DNA of 53,589 bases, from contig JAJZPH010000008.1 of the NCBI GenBank assembly GCA_021811265.1, forward strand, positions 1 to 53,589, given 5' to 3'. Under the pieces are notes generated by a model. That model made no database searches, was not told the DNA's origin, and worked only from the letters and a program-made list of their open reading frames with translations. Below are positions 15,691 through 23,253 of the stretch, in pieces; positions within the stretch are counted from its first letter, which is position 1; every line of letters begins with the position of its first letter. This DNA comes from a bacterium. GTDB lineage: Bacteria; Chlamydiota; Chlamydiia; Chlamydiales; SM23-39. The translations under genes and the position numbers were made by a program.

Positions 15691-16863
15691 ATGGACTATA
15701 ATGAAATTATGTATATTCATCGTAACCTCCAAAAGATCTTGCTTGAAGCGCTGCATCATTTTCCGGTCGTTTTAGTCACCGGATCACGTCAAGCGGGAAA
15801 ATCAACACTTTTGCAGCACATGCTAAAAGAATACCGCTATGTTACTCTGGACGATATTCTCATTCGAAATTTAGCCGCTTCTGATCCTGCCCTTTTCCTC
15901 AAAACATACGAATCTCCAGTCGTCATCGATGAGATTCAATACGTCCCAACATTGTTGCCCTATATCAAAATGGCAGTTGATGCTGACCGGCATCGTTATG
16001 GCCAATATGCTCTAACAGGGTCACAAATTTTTCCACTCATGAAAGGGGCGTCTGAATCACTAGCAGGTCGCATTGCCATTTTCCAGCTCTACCCATTGAG
16101 TTGGAATGAACTGCCTCATCTCGATTGCTTCGACACGAACAAGATGGCCGAACAGATGTTGAAAGGCTTTTATCCAGAATTTCAAATTCAGCCCGATTTA
16201 AATCCAAAATTTTGGCATAGCGCTTATTTAACAACTTATCTGGAACGCGATATCCGCCAGATACGCAATATCCACGACTTAGGCCAGTCTCAGCGATTTC
16301 TCGTTCTCTTAGCCGCGCGAGCAGGCCAGCTCCTCAATCTAAATGAGATTGGAAAGGAGTGTGGGATTTCACAAACAACAGCAAAAGATTGGTTAACGCT
16401 TTTGCAAGCAACATCGACCATCTATCTTCTCGAGCCCTACTCGAAAAATCTTACCAAGCGTGTAGTAAAATCCCCCAAACTTTTTTTTGTCGACACAGGT
16501 CTTCTCTGTTATCTTCTCAGAATCGATACGACAATCCAACTCGTCCACTCTCCTTTTGCCGGGCATATCTTTGAAAACATGGTTATCATGGAAAAAATCA
16601 AACGGTACGCTGAAAAAGGCGAGAGAGCCCCCTGTTATTTTTATCGGACATCAGGAGGATTGGAAATCGATCTTCTCATCGATGGCGAATATCTCGAAGC
16701 CCATGAAATCAAATTCTCTGCAACTCCATCAGCAGAAATGGCCCGCTCTCTTGTAGAATTTAAAAAAGAACATGCTGTCAAAAAGGCATCCATTCTAAAC
16801 TTAAGAAAAGACAGACTTCCTTTTCCCAATGGGGTCGAATCCATTCATTGGAGTCATGTCTGA
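15691..16863 (+). CDS. AAA_14/DUF4143-type P-loop ATPase
   Basis: This 390-residue protein belongs to the widespread family of an N-terminal AAA_14 ATPase joined to a C-terminal nuclease-fold DUF4143. The Walker A motif is VTGSRQAGKSTLL at about residues 29-41, Walker B is SPVVIDEIQYVP near 80, and the sensor segment YALTGSQIF follows. The C-terminal part has SKNLTKRVVKSPKLFFVDTGL, GHIFENMVIMEKIKR and YRTSGGLEIDLLID, the last being the PD-(D/E)xK-like signature of the family. The physiological role is unknown; members are often mobile and strain-variable. An ATG at 15709 is an alternative start. Its 3' end overlaps the next pseudopilin-like frame by 16 bases, suggesting it was placed inside that operon. 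Confidence 0.9.
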   Translation: MDYNEIMYIHRNLQKILLEALHHFPVVLVTGSRQAGKSTLLQHMLKEYRYVTLDDILIRNLAASDPALFLKTYESPVVIDEIQYVPTLLPYIKMAVDADRHRYGQYALTGSQIFPLMKGASESLAGRIAIFQLYPLSWNELPHLDCFDTNKMAEQMLKGFYPEFQIQPDLNPKFWHSAYLTTYLERDIRQIRNIHDLGQSQRFLVLLAARAGQLLNLNEIGKECGISQTTAKDWLTLLQATSTIYLLEPYSKNLTKRVVKSPKLFFVDTGLLCYLLRIDTTIQLVHSPFAGHIFENMVIMEKIKRYAEKGERAPCYFYRTSGGLEIDLLIDGEYLEAHEIKFSATPSAEMARSLVEFKKEHAVKKASILNLRKDRLPFPNGVESIHWSHV

Positions 16864-17357
16864 CCTGCAAACGGGAAAAAAACTTGCAAGCATTACAAAA
16901 AAGAAGCTTTTTTATTTTAGAAGTACTCATAGCTCTTCAGCTCGTGACTTTTGGCGCTTTGTATGTGATCCAAAATCCTCTGCGCTACTTTCGCGAAGAA
17001 ATCAAAACCCTGCAGGAAATAGAGTATCAAAGGATTGCCGACCTCACATTTTCTGAAATCAAAGAAGCTTTCTATCGACAACAAATTCCTTGGGATCAGA
17101 TCGCGGTGAAAACTAGCGGATCTAGATTTTTGCTCTGGAAAAAACCTCTTTCTGCTCCAGATCCTTTGGGAGAAGTCTACCGCTACTGGCGCATTTCAGG
17201 AAAAGAGAAGGAAGAAGATGACCAGAATCTGTATCGCTATGTGACCCTGGAGATGGTATTCGCGGGCCATCCCTCTTCTGATCAAGAACTTCAAAAAAAC
17301 CAAAAAGAAAACTCGCGCTGTTTTCAGTATAAGTTTGTTGTCAAAAGAATCCATTGA
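16848..17357 (+). CDS. Type II secretion minor pseudopilin-like protein
   Basis: This 169-residue frame opens with TTG. Near its N-terminus KRS-FFILEVLIALQLVTFGAL has the prepilin pattern: a basic leader, a cleavage point before F, a glutamate at mature position 5 and a hydrophobic helix. The rest is a small globular domain (RIADLTFSEIKEAFYRQQIP, then a Trp/Tyr-rich segment), as in GspI/GspJ-type minor pseudopilins. The leader is cysteine-rich (ESCLTCKRE), and no ATG exists, so the true 5' end may have been altered by the neighbouring ATPase module. A second pseudopilin-like gene lies 3.4 kb downstream, and chlamydial gsp genes lie near pepP-mutL, as here. Confidence 0.7.
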   Translation: MESCLTCKREKNLQALQKRSFFILEVLIALQLVTFGALYVIQNPLRYFREEIKTLQEIEYQRIADLTFSEIKEAFYRQQIPWDQIAVKTSGSRFLLWKKPLSAPDPLGEVYRYWRISGKEKEEDDQNLYRYVTLEMVFAGHPSSDQELQKNQKENSRCFQYKFVVKRIH

Positions 17358-17371
17358 TCTTTTTCGCCAAG
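17291..17371. repeat. Left copy of an 81-bp direct repeat flanking an insertion
   Basis: 17291-17371, the 3' end of the pseudopilin gene plus 14 bases, is repeated at 18681-18761 with a constant 1,390-base offset and only a few differences. In the left copy the repeat is fused at about 17371 to an internal piece of the OPT transporter gene. Confidence 0.9.
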
Positions 17372-17502
17372 TTGGCAACGCCTATCTTGCTTTAAAGACG
17401 GGAACTACCGTAAGCGCCTCTCTCCCTGCTGCAATTATTTCCATGGGCGTCTTGCGTATAATTTAAAAACATCACCATTCTCGAAAACAATGTCGTATAC
17501 AA
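17372..17502 (+). pseudogene. Duplicated fragment of the OPT transporter gene
   Basis: This stretch is nearly identical to 18920-19052 within the transporter (TGGCAACGCCTATCTTGC onward). It lacks the first 100 or so bases of that gene and has a two-base loss (ATAATTTAAAAAC against ATAATTTTTAAAAAC) that breaks the frame. Similarity fades after about 17500. It is a relic of a tandem duplication, not a gene. Confidence 0.85.
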
Positions 17503-17617
17503 AGTCCAAAACATAGCATTATTTACTTGCAGAAAAAAATGCTGGAGGGAATTGCTACCATGATGCAATGATATGATGCAAAACAAAGGAAGGACCATAA
17601 GATTTGAGGAGAAAGAT

Positions 17618-18253
17618 ATGTCTATAATTCCTAAAACGTTTTACGACGATAAATCTTATTTTTTATATATAGATCCATCTAGTCATGTCATATCGCAATC
17701 AAAAACTCTTCAACCAAAATCTGCCGAAAAAACGACGGAAAAAATTTGCTTCGTTCTTGCTACCGACCATCAGGCATGGTTTTGGCCTCGACTAGCCGGC
17801 GCTCCAAATGAAGTAGGTTATTGCAACACACTGACAAAATCAGAAGCTTTTCAAGTATGTCATTATATTGAATCATCATTTACATCCGAAACTGCTCAGG
17901 CATTAGGAATTGATTCTAGCGCTCAAAGAATTCCTCGTCCTATATCCTTTCAAGAAAGAATATTCTGTAAAAAAACAGCATATATTGTAGGTGGAATTGC
18001 TATTGCGACAATAATTTTAGTGGGTTTTTGCAAATTTGATGGCATAACAATGATTTCCAATGTTTTTGTTAGGCTTTCTCCGAAAGTTCCTTCTAATCCT
18101 ACTCCTTCAACACAAGTTGCTTCTCCCTCAGCTTCATCTTCGACAAATCTTCTATCTTTTGAATCTTCGAAACTCACAAGGTCAAGTCATTTTCCAGTTA
18201 ATTGGAAACATTCTCCAAGTCAAACTCCAGAGCAATTACGAATGCAAGGATAG
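17618..18253 (+). CDS. Single-span membrane protein ending at an in-frame amber; frame continues to a CIIC tail
   Basis: From the ATG at 17618, preceded by GAGGAGAAAG, the product is 211 residues; an earlier ATG at 17573 has no such site. The N-terminal part (about 1-120) is soluble and contains FVLATDHQAWFWPRLAG. A hydrophobic segment follows near 126-145 (AYIVGGIAIATIILVGFC), then a Ser/Pro/Thr-rich tail. TAG at 18251-18253 ends it, but the same frame stays open for 73 more codons to TAA at 18473-18475. That extension is hydrophilic and helical (ANKQMMRDSQRRIEMSRAER) and closes with GCIIC, a CaaX-like tail. Most likely this was one 285-residue protein now interrupted by a stop, unless the amber is read through. 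The family is unknown. The gene lies in the inserted segment between the two 81-bp repeats. Confidence 0.6.
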   Translation: MSIIPKTFYDDKSYFLYIDPSSHVISQSKTLQPKSAEKTTEKICFVLATDHQAWFWPRLAGAPNEVGYCNTLTKSEAFQVCHYIESSFTSETAQALGIDSSAQRIPRPISFQERIFCKKTAYIVGGIAIATIILVGFCKFDGITMISNVFVRLSPKVPSNPTPSTQVASPSASSSTNLLSFESSKLTRSSHFPVNWKHSPSQTPEQLRMQG

Positions 18254-18475
18254 GAACATGAAAAAGCTGCTGCAGTCCACGTAGGGCACAGTGTTGATGA
18301 GATATGTAATTCTCATCCTTATCAAGCAACAAGGGAGGTTTCTTCTGGGATCAACGAAAAAATGCAAGCGCATCAATATTATTCTGAAGCTAACAAACAA
18401 ATGATGAGAGATTCTCAGAGACGGATTGAAATGTCTAGAGCAGAAAGAGGTGGAGAAGGGTGCATAATTTGCTAA
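18254..18475 (+). pseudogene. In-frame continuation of the preceding gene after the amber codon
   Basis: Seventy-three sense codons follow in the same frame as 17618-18253, starting EHEKAAAVHVGHSVDE and ending GGEGCIIC before TAA. The composition is protein-like and there is no separate ribosome-binding site. It encodes the last third of a presumed ancestral protein, with a C-terminal Cys-Ile-Ile-Cys box. Confidence 0.55.
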
Positions 18476-18489
18476 GTATATGTGCGTAT

Positions 18490-18666
18490 ATGAACAAAGA
18501 ACAATTTATAAATTTATTATTTGGATCTGTAATAATTGCAATTTATATCGAGAGCGGGCTAACATTAGTTTTCCCAAACCACAAATTTAAATGGAAAAGA
18601 GTTTTTGGATATTATTTACTAATTTTAGCTCTTAATGGAATGATTTATAATGTTTTGTTAAGATAA
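18490..18666 (+). CDS. Small hydrophobic protein, uncertain
   Basis: An ATG at 18490 opens 58 codons (MNKEQFINLLFGSVIIAIY onward) with two hydrophobic stretches separated by a short basic loop (PNHKFKWKRVFG). A GTG at 18460 would lengthen it. There is no clear ribosome-binding site. It is in the inserted segment and AT-rich like its neighbour. Real or chance is about even. Confidence 0.4.
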   Translation: MNKEQFINLLFGSVIIAIYIESGLTLVFPNHKFKWKRVFGYYLLILALNGMIYNVLLR

Positions 18667-18680
18667 TGATTTTAGTTGCT

Positions 18681-18761
18681 TCAAAAAAGACAAAAAGAAA
18701 ACTCGCGTTGTTTTCAGTATAAGTTTGTTGTCAAAAGAATCCATTGATCTTTTTCGTCAAG
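18681..18761. repeat. Right copy of the 81-bp direct repeat
   Basis: This is the counterpart of 17291-17371. Here it leads, after about 50 bases, into the intact OPT transporter gene, so this copy probably represents the original junction between the pseudopilin gene and the transporter. Confidence 0.9.
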
Positions 18762-18813
18762 GCGGTTAAATAAAAAAAGAGTGCCTGGCACGGGCTCTCT
18801 ACCAGCAAACGCC

Positions 18814-20670
18814 ATGAAAAAGAACCTTTCCAAACCCTTTGTCACTGTAGAAAAAAGAATTCCGGAATTCACTCTGCGAGCCACTTTTTTGGGCCTGATC
18901 TTGGGTTTCTTTTTTGCTATTGGCAACGCCTATCTTGCTTTAAAGACGGGAACTACCGTAAGCGCCTCTCTCCCTGCTGCAATTATTTCCATGGGCGTCT
19001 TGCGTATAATTTTTAAAAACATCACCATTCTCGAAAATAACATTGTACAAACGATTGCAACAGTAGGAGAGGGTGTCGCTGCAGGAGTTGCTTTTACCAT
19101 ACCAGCGCTTCTTTTTCTTGGCGAAACCCCCTCCATTGCGCGCACCATGATCCTTTCTCTATTGGGCGGGCTTCTCGGCATCCTTTTGATGATTCCCATG
19201 AGACGCCAGCTCATTGTAAAAGAAGATCAAGTACTCCCTTTCCCAGAAGGAAGAGCTTGCGCGGAAATTCTCAAAGCAGGAGAAGCACATAGCACAAAAA
19301 CTGCAATTTTAGCGCTCTGGGGCTTCCTCGCAGGAACTTTTTATCGCAGCGCCATCGATGTTTTCCATTGGTGGCAAGAGACATCGACCTGGGTCTTTCG
19401 CTCCTTTCACAATAGTTATTGGAGCATCGATACCGCACCTGCTCTGATGGGCGTTGGATATCTCATGGGGTTTCGCATTGCCGGACCTATGATGGCGGGA
19501 GGAGCGCTTGGTTGGTGGGTGATCATCCCCTTGATTCAAACATTTGCGGGAGAGATGGTTCTCTATCCCTCCTCCATTCCTTTGAACCAAATGGCCCCTG
19601 AAGATCTATGGTCCAACTACGTCCGCTACATAGGAGCCGGAGCCCTTACCATCAGCGGAATGCTAAGTCTTTTTCATATTTTTCCCATGCTTTTCAAAAC
19701 ATTCCACGCAGGATGCAAAGAACTTTTTTCTGGTTTACATGAACCACAGCTTTTCCACAGAACTGACCGCGATATCTCTCTACGCTGGCTCATTTTAGGA
19801 CCGCTTGCCATCATCTTTGCCCTATGGTTGCTTCCCATCACCTCCTTCGACCTTTTTACCGTAACGCTTTTAGTTCTTCTTTCTTTCTTTTTTGTTGCCG
19901 TTACTTCAATTACGGTGGGAATGATCGGAAGCACTTCTAGTCCCGCTTCCGGAATGACCATTACCATCCTTCTCATCGTCTGTTTTCTTTTTTTAAGCTT
20001 GGGATGGACGGAACGAGTGCATCTAGTAGCTGCAGTCTCCGTAGGATGTGTGGCCAACATTGCCATTGCAATGGCAGGAACCACTTCCCAAGATCTCAAA
20101 ACGGGATTTCTCGTAGGCGCGACGCCAAGGGCTCAACAAATCGCCGAAATTGTCGGACTCTTGATTCCCTCCCTTAGCCTCGGGATGATTATTGCCTTAT
20201 TCAATAAACTCTATGTCATCGGTTCGAGCAGCATGCCAGCACCTCAAGCTGCTTTAGTCAGTATGATCGTCAATGGAGTGATCAGCCAAAATCTACCTTA
20301 CAGCCTCATCGTCATCGGGGTTGTTTTGGGACTGATCCTCAAGTTTTTGCGTCTCTCGGCCCTTCCCATTGCTCTGGGGCTCTATTTGCCTCTTTCCCTA
20401 AGCAGTGGTATAATGGTTGGCGGTCTCATATCCTGGTACTTTAAAGAGCATCTGAAAGAAAAAGATGCGCTGGGAATCTTGATCGCATCGGGCCTTGTAG
20501 GGGGGGACGCATGCAGCAGCATTTTGGTTGCCATTCTTACCATCACCGGGATTGTAACAGCCACAGCACAGCCCACGCTGCCCCCTATTTTCAGCGTGAT
20601 CTTCTATGCTCTTTTTGCCATGGGTTTTGTCTTTTTGGTAAAAAAACCCCTCAAGATCGTTTCTCTATAG
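18814..20670 (+). CDS. OPT-family oligopeptide/metal-chelate transporter
   Basis: The product has 618 residues from the ATG at 18814; a GTG at 18781 is in frame. About 14-16 hydrophobic segments span the protein. Characteristic OPT elements include EFTLRATFLGLILGFFFAIG with LALKTGTTVSASLPAA near the N-terminus, ENNIVQTIATVGEGVAAG, and later VAVTSITVGMIGSTSSPASG, ATPRAQQIAEI and LPIALGLYLPLSLSSGI. Bacterial members import oligopeptides, or metals as chelates, by proton coupling. Peptide scavenging would suit an intracellular lifestyle. It sits between two pseudopilin-like genes with its 3' end beside the next one, so it interrupts the secretion cluster. Part of its 5' region is duplicated at 17372-17502. 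Confidence 0.92.
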   Translation: MKKNLSKPFVTVEKRIPEFTLRATFLGLILGFFFAIGNAYLALKTGTTVSASLPAAIISMGVLRIIFKNITILENNIVQTIATVGEGVAAGVAFTIPALLFLGETPSIARTMILSLLGGLLGILLMIPMRRQLIVKEDQVLPFPEGRACAEILKAGEAHSTKTAILALWGFLAGTFYRSAIDVFHWWQETSTWVFRSFHNSYWSIDTAPALMGVGYLMGFRIAGPMMAGGALGWWVIIPLIQTFAGEMVLYPSSIPLNQMAPEDLWSNYVRYIGAGALTISGMLSLFHIFPMLFKTFHAGCKELFSGLHEPQLFHRTDRDISLRWLILGPLAIIFALWLLPITSFDLFTVTLLVLLSFFFVAVTSITVGMIGSTSSPASGMTITILLIVCFLFLSLGWTERVHLVAAVSVGCVANIAIAMAGTTSQDLKTGFLVGATPRAQQIAEIVGLLIPSLSLGMIIALFNKLYVIGSSSMPAPQAALVSMIVNGVISQNLPYSLIVIGVVLGLILKFLRLSALPIALGLYLPLSLSSGIMVGGLISWYFKEHLKEKDALGILIASGLVGGDACSSILVAILTITGIVTATAQPTLPPIFSVIFYALFAMGFVFLVKKPLKIVSL

Positions 20671-20720
20671 ACAAACGATTGAAAAAAGCCTCTTTTGCAG
20701 CTACGAGAAAATCCGCAGGA

Positions 20721-21386
20721 TTGAAAGATTGCACAATAAAAAAACAATCCTTCACCCTTTTAGAGCTTCTCATTGCTTTTGCCCTGATTTCCACAATCAT
20801 TTTTTCTCTTCTTTTCAGTCTGAGAAATTTTTTGCTCTTCGAAAAAAAGATCGCACATGCTCAAGAAGAGGTTCACCAAAATCTCCATGTGCACATGCGG
20901 CTGCACCAGATCTTTTCTCAACTCCTCCCTCCATCTCTTTCTCAATCTACCCCTTCCCCCTCTCTCTACACTCTTCTCTATCCGAAGGAAACACAAAAAA
21001 GCCTAGTCTGCATTTTTGACAATGGGCTTGATCCCGATCCCAAATTTAGCGGACCTGTGGCCGGACGTATTTTTTTAACGAAAGATCAAGAGCTGCATTT
21101 GATTCTATGGCCTCTCGAAAAAGATGGCTCTCTTCCCACAATTTGGCGCGAAGAGGTTTTGCTTGTTCATGTAGAAAATTTCTACTTCGAATTCTTCTCA
21201 GAGGAAAAAAAAGATGCTGAAAGCATCTGGAGTTGGAAAGAAATGTGGCCTCAAGAAAAAAAAGAGCTACCCCTCATGATTCGTCTTTCCTTGCAAAAAG
21301 GGGGGAGAAATACACTCTTTGCCTTTTTTCCACCCGCCCCTTCCTTTCCCATCTATAAAGATATCCACAAAAAGGTGGGCACATGA
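20721..21386 (+). CDS. Type II secretion minor pseudopilin-like protein (GspJ-like)
   Basis: The sequence KKQS-FTLLELLIAFALISTIIF is a strong prepilin motif, with cleavage expected before F, Glu at mature position 5, then a hydrophobic helix. No ATG is near. TTG at 20721 gives a ten-residue leader and a 221-residue product; TTG at 20679 gives a longer leader. The body resembles minor pseudopilins in size and in its beta-rich second half (GPVAGRIFLTKDQELHLILW). It ends in an ATGA overlap with the next gene. Together with 16848-17357 it suggests a fimbria-like pseudopilus tip of a type II system whose GspD/E/F genes are not in this window. Confidence 0.75.
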   Translation: MKDCTIKKQSFTLLELLIAFALISTIIFSLLFSLRNFLLFEKKIAHAQEEVHQNLHVHMRLHQIFSQLLPPSLSQSTPSPSLYTLLYPKETQKSLVCIFDNGLDPDPKFSGPVAGRIFLTKDQELHLILWPLEKDGSLPTIWREEVLLVHVENFYFEFFSEEKKDAESIWSWKEMWPQEKKELPLMIRLSLQKGGRNTLFAFFPPAPSFPIYKDIHKKVGT

Positions 21387-22273
21387 ACTTTTTGCCCTTT
21401 GTCGCTGCTCTTTTAATCATTCTTGGCTTTGCAAGCCAATCCCTACTCTCGCAAATGTCTTTGGAAAGAAAAATGCGCTCTTCTTACCGGGGACACATGA
21501 ATGCCGCCTGGATGGTTGCCTCCCTTCCAGATAAAAATTTCTATAAGAACGTTGTCCCGAAAAAAATTGTAAAAAAAACATCTTCTGTTGTCCCAGAGAA
21601 GAAAACTTCTCTTAAAAGACAAAAGCAGTTGGTAAATATTACTCCTCTACTTGTAGAGGGAAAAGAAGCTCGGCCTCTTCTCTACTCGTTTCTCACACGT
21701 CTTCTCGTCCACCTCTATGGCGAACAACCCTTCTTCTTGGAAAACCCAGAAAAAACAGCACAAATTCTCGTCGATGCTCTGATCGAAAGCGCAAAAAAAC
21801 AAAACGAGCCGATGCACCTCGAAAAGTTAGAATTCAAACAAAAAAAGCTCAGAGAGATTTTCTATAAAATGCTCAAAGGCACAAGGCCTTTGCATTGTGA
21901 AAAAATTTCATCCGAAAAAAGTCCATTTTCTTCACCTACAAGTTACCCTTCGCTCTTTCAATTCATTTACTGTTCTTGTGACCCAAAAGAAGACCACATT
22001 TCGATAGCCTTTGCAGCACCTGAAATTCTCACTGCTCTTTTCAATGAAGAAGTAGCCCTGCGTCTTTTACAACATCTTGCGAAAAAACAGATGATTACAA
22101 AAGAGATCCTTGAAAAGATCCTCCAAGAAACCCACTTCTCATCCACAGACCTTCTGTGGCATTCTCTCGACTTTTCTCCCATAAAATCACATCTTCCGAT
22201 CGAAACCACTTCTGCAGAAGATAAAGAGACCCACATTTTCATTACACAAAAGCGCTATTCTAGAAGAAGCTGA
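21383..22273 (+). CDS. Membrane-anchored protein of the pseudopilin cluster, unknown
   Basis: This 296-residue product starts at the ATG overlapping the previous stop. The N-terminus MNFLPFVAALLIILGFAS is one hydrophobic helix that could be an anchor or signal; residues after it are soluble, Lys/Glu-rich and mostly helical. The position after two pseudopilins is where a GspK-like tip subunit would be, but the glutamate-5 motif is absent and no GspK signature is seen. I treat it as a co-transcribed accessory component. It is convergent with the histidine kinase gene, 64 bases away. Confidence 0.7.
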   Translation: MNFLPFVAALLIILGFASQSLLSQMSLERKMRSSYRGHMNAAWMVASLPDKNFYKNVVPKKIVKKTSSVVPEKKTSLKRQKQLVNITPLLVEGKEARPLLYSFLTRLLVHLYGEQPFFLENPEKTAQILVDALIESAKKQNEPMHLEKLEFKQKKLREIFYKMLKGTRPLHCEKISSEKSPFSSPTSYPSLFQFIYCSCDPKEDHISIAFAAPEILTALFNEEVALRLLQHLAKKQMITKEILEKILQETHFSSTDLLWHSLDFSPIKSHLPIETTSAEDKETHIFITQKRYSRRS

Positions 22274-22337
22274 GCTCTTTTTTCTCTCAGAGGGAGTCTA
22301 CAAAGCGAGAGGTTCTGTCGATTGCGCAGACACCGCC

Positions 22338-23105
22338 TTAAGAATCTTTTTTACCCAAGGCTTTGCACTTGGGAAGCAAAAGAGAAAAGGTGGTTCCCTC
22401 ATTTTCTTTGGACTGAACGCTGATCGTCGCATGGTATTTGTCGAGAATTTTTTTAACAATAAAAAGACCGAGGCCAGCGCCTCCCATCTTCCGAGACATG
22501 CGTGGATTTACAGAATAAAAACAGCGAAAAATGTAGGGCAGATGGCTTGCTCTCATCCCAATGCCCTCATCCGCAACACAAAGCAGCAGCTTTTTTTCTT
22601 TTTCTATGCAAGAAATCTGGATCTTTTTCCCCTCGCCAGAGTAGCGAACGGCATTCTCCAAAAGATTCATGAGAACGATTTCGAATAATGACTCCTCCAT
22701 ACAAACAAGAGAAGAGTCTAATTTTTCCGGAATGAAAAGATGGACCTTGGGATGAGCTGAAAGCAAAAGCTCCTGGCATTTTTTTATGCTCTTGGAAAGA
22801 TCGCAAACAGGCTCTGCTTTCTCTTCTTTCTCCAATCGGGCAAGAGTCATAAAAACAGAGACGATGCGATCCATCCTTTCAGATGACAAAAGAATCTGTT
22901 TTCCAATCTCTTTGATCTGAGAAGAAGAGAGCTTGCCTAAATGACGCAGAGATTCCGCATAGCCCTGGAGAATGGTCAAAGGAGCTCTCAGCTCATGGGC
23001 TATCTGCATCAAGATAAGCTCTTTTTCTCTTTTGAGGCGAAAATATTGTCTCAAGAAAAAGAAAAAAAGAAGTAGGAAGAATAAAAAGGTCAAAAAAGTA
23101 AACAT
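22338..23105 (-). CDS. Orphan sensor histidine kinase
   Basis: The product has 255 residues from the ATG at 23105; an in-frame TTG at 23183 would add 26. One N-terminal hydrophobic helix (FTFLTFLFFLLLFFFFL) is followed directly by the H-box IAHELRAPLTILQGYAESL, the N-box LMNLLENAVRYSGEG, the G1 box VADEGIGMR, the F region PYIFRCFYS and the G2 box GGAGLGLFIVKKIL. All phosphotransfer and ATP-binding motifs are intact. There is no periplasmic sensor, HAMP or PAS domain, so the signal must be membrane-proximal or come from a partner. No response regulator is nearby in the window, which makes its target unknown. Confidence 0.93.
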   Translation of the reverse strand: MFTFLTFLFFLLLFFFFLRQYFRLKREKELILMQIAHELRAPLTILQGYAESLRHLGKLSSSQIKEIGKQILLSSERMDRIVSVFMTLARLEKEEKAEPVCDLSKSIKKCQELLLSAHPKVHLFIPEKLDSSLVCMEESLFEIVLMNLLENAVRYSGEGKKIQISCIEKEKKLLLCVADEGIGMRASHLPYIFRCFYSVNPRMSRKMGGAGLGLFIVKKILDKYHATISVQSKENEGTTFSLLLPKCKALGKKDS

Positions 23106-23253
23106 CGACTGCGCAACATTAAAGTTTTTAAGAGTAACTATGAAACTTTTTGAAACATCTCGATGCAACACAAAAACTCTCAAGATCTATTTCCAAAAGA
23201 GCATTGTATCTGTCATCAAAACATCAATTTTTCAAGAAGTTTCGGATTATAGT

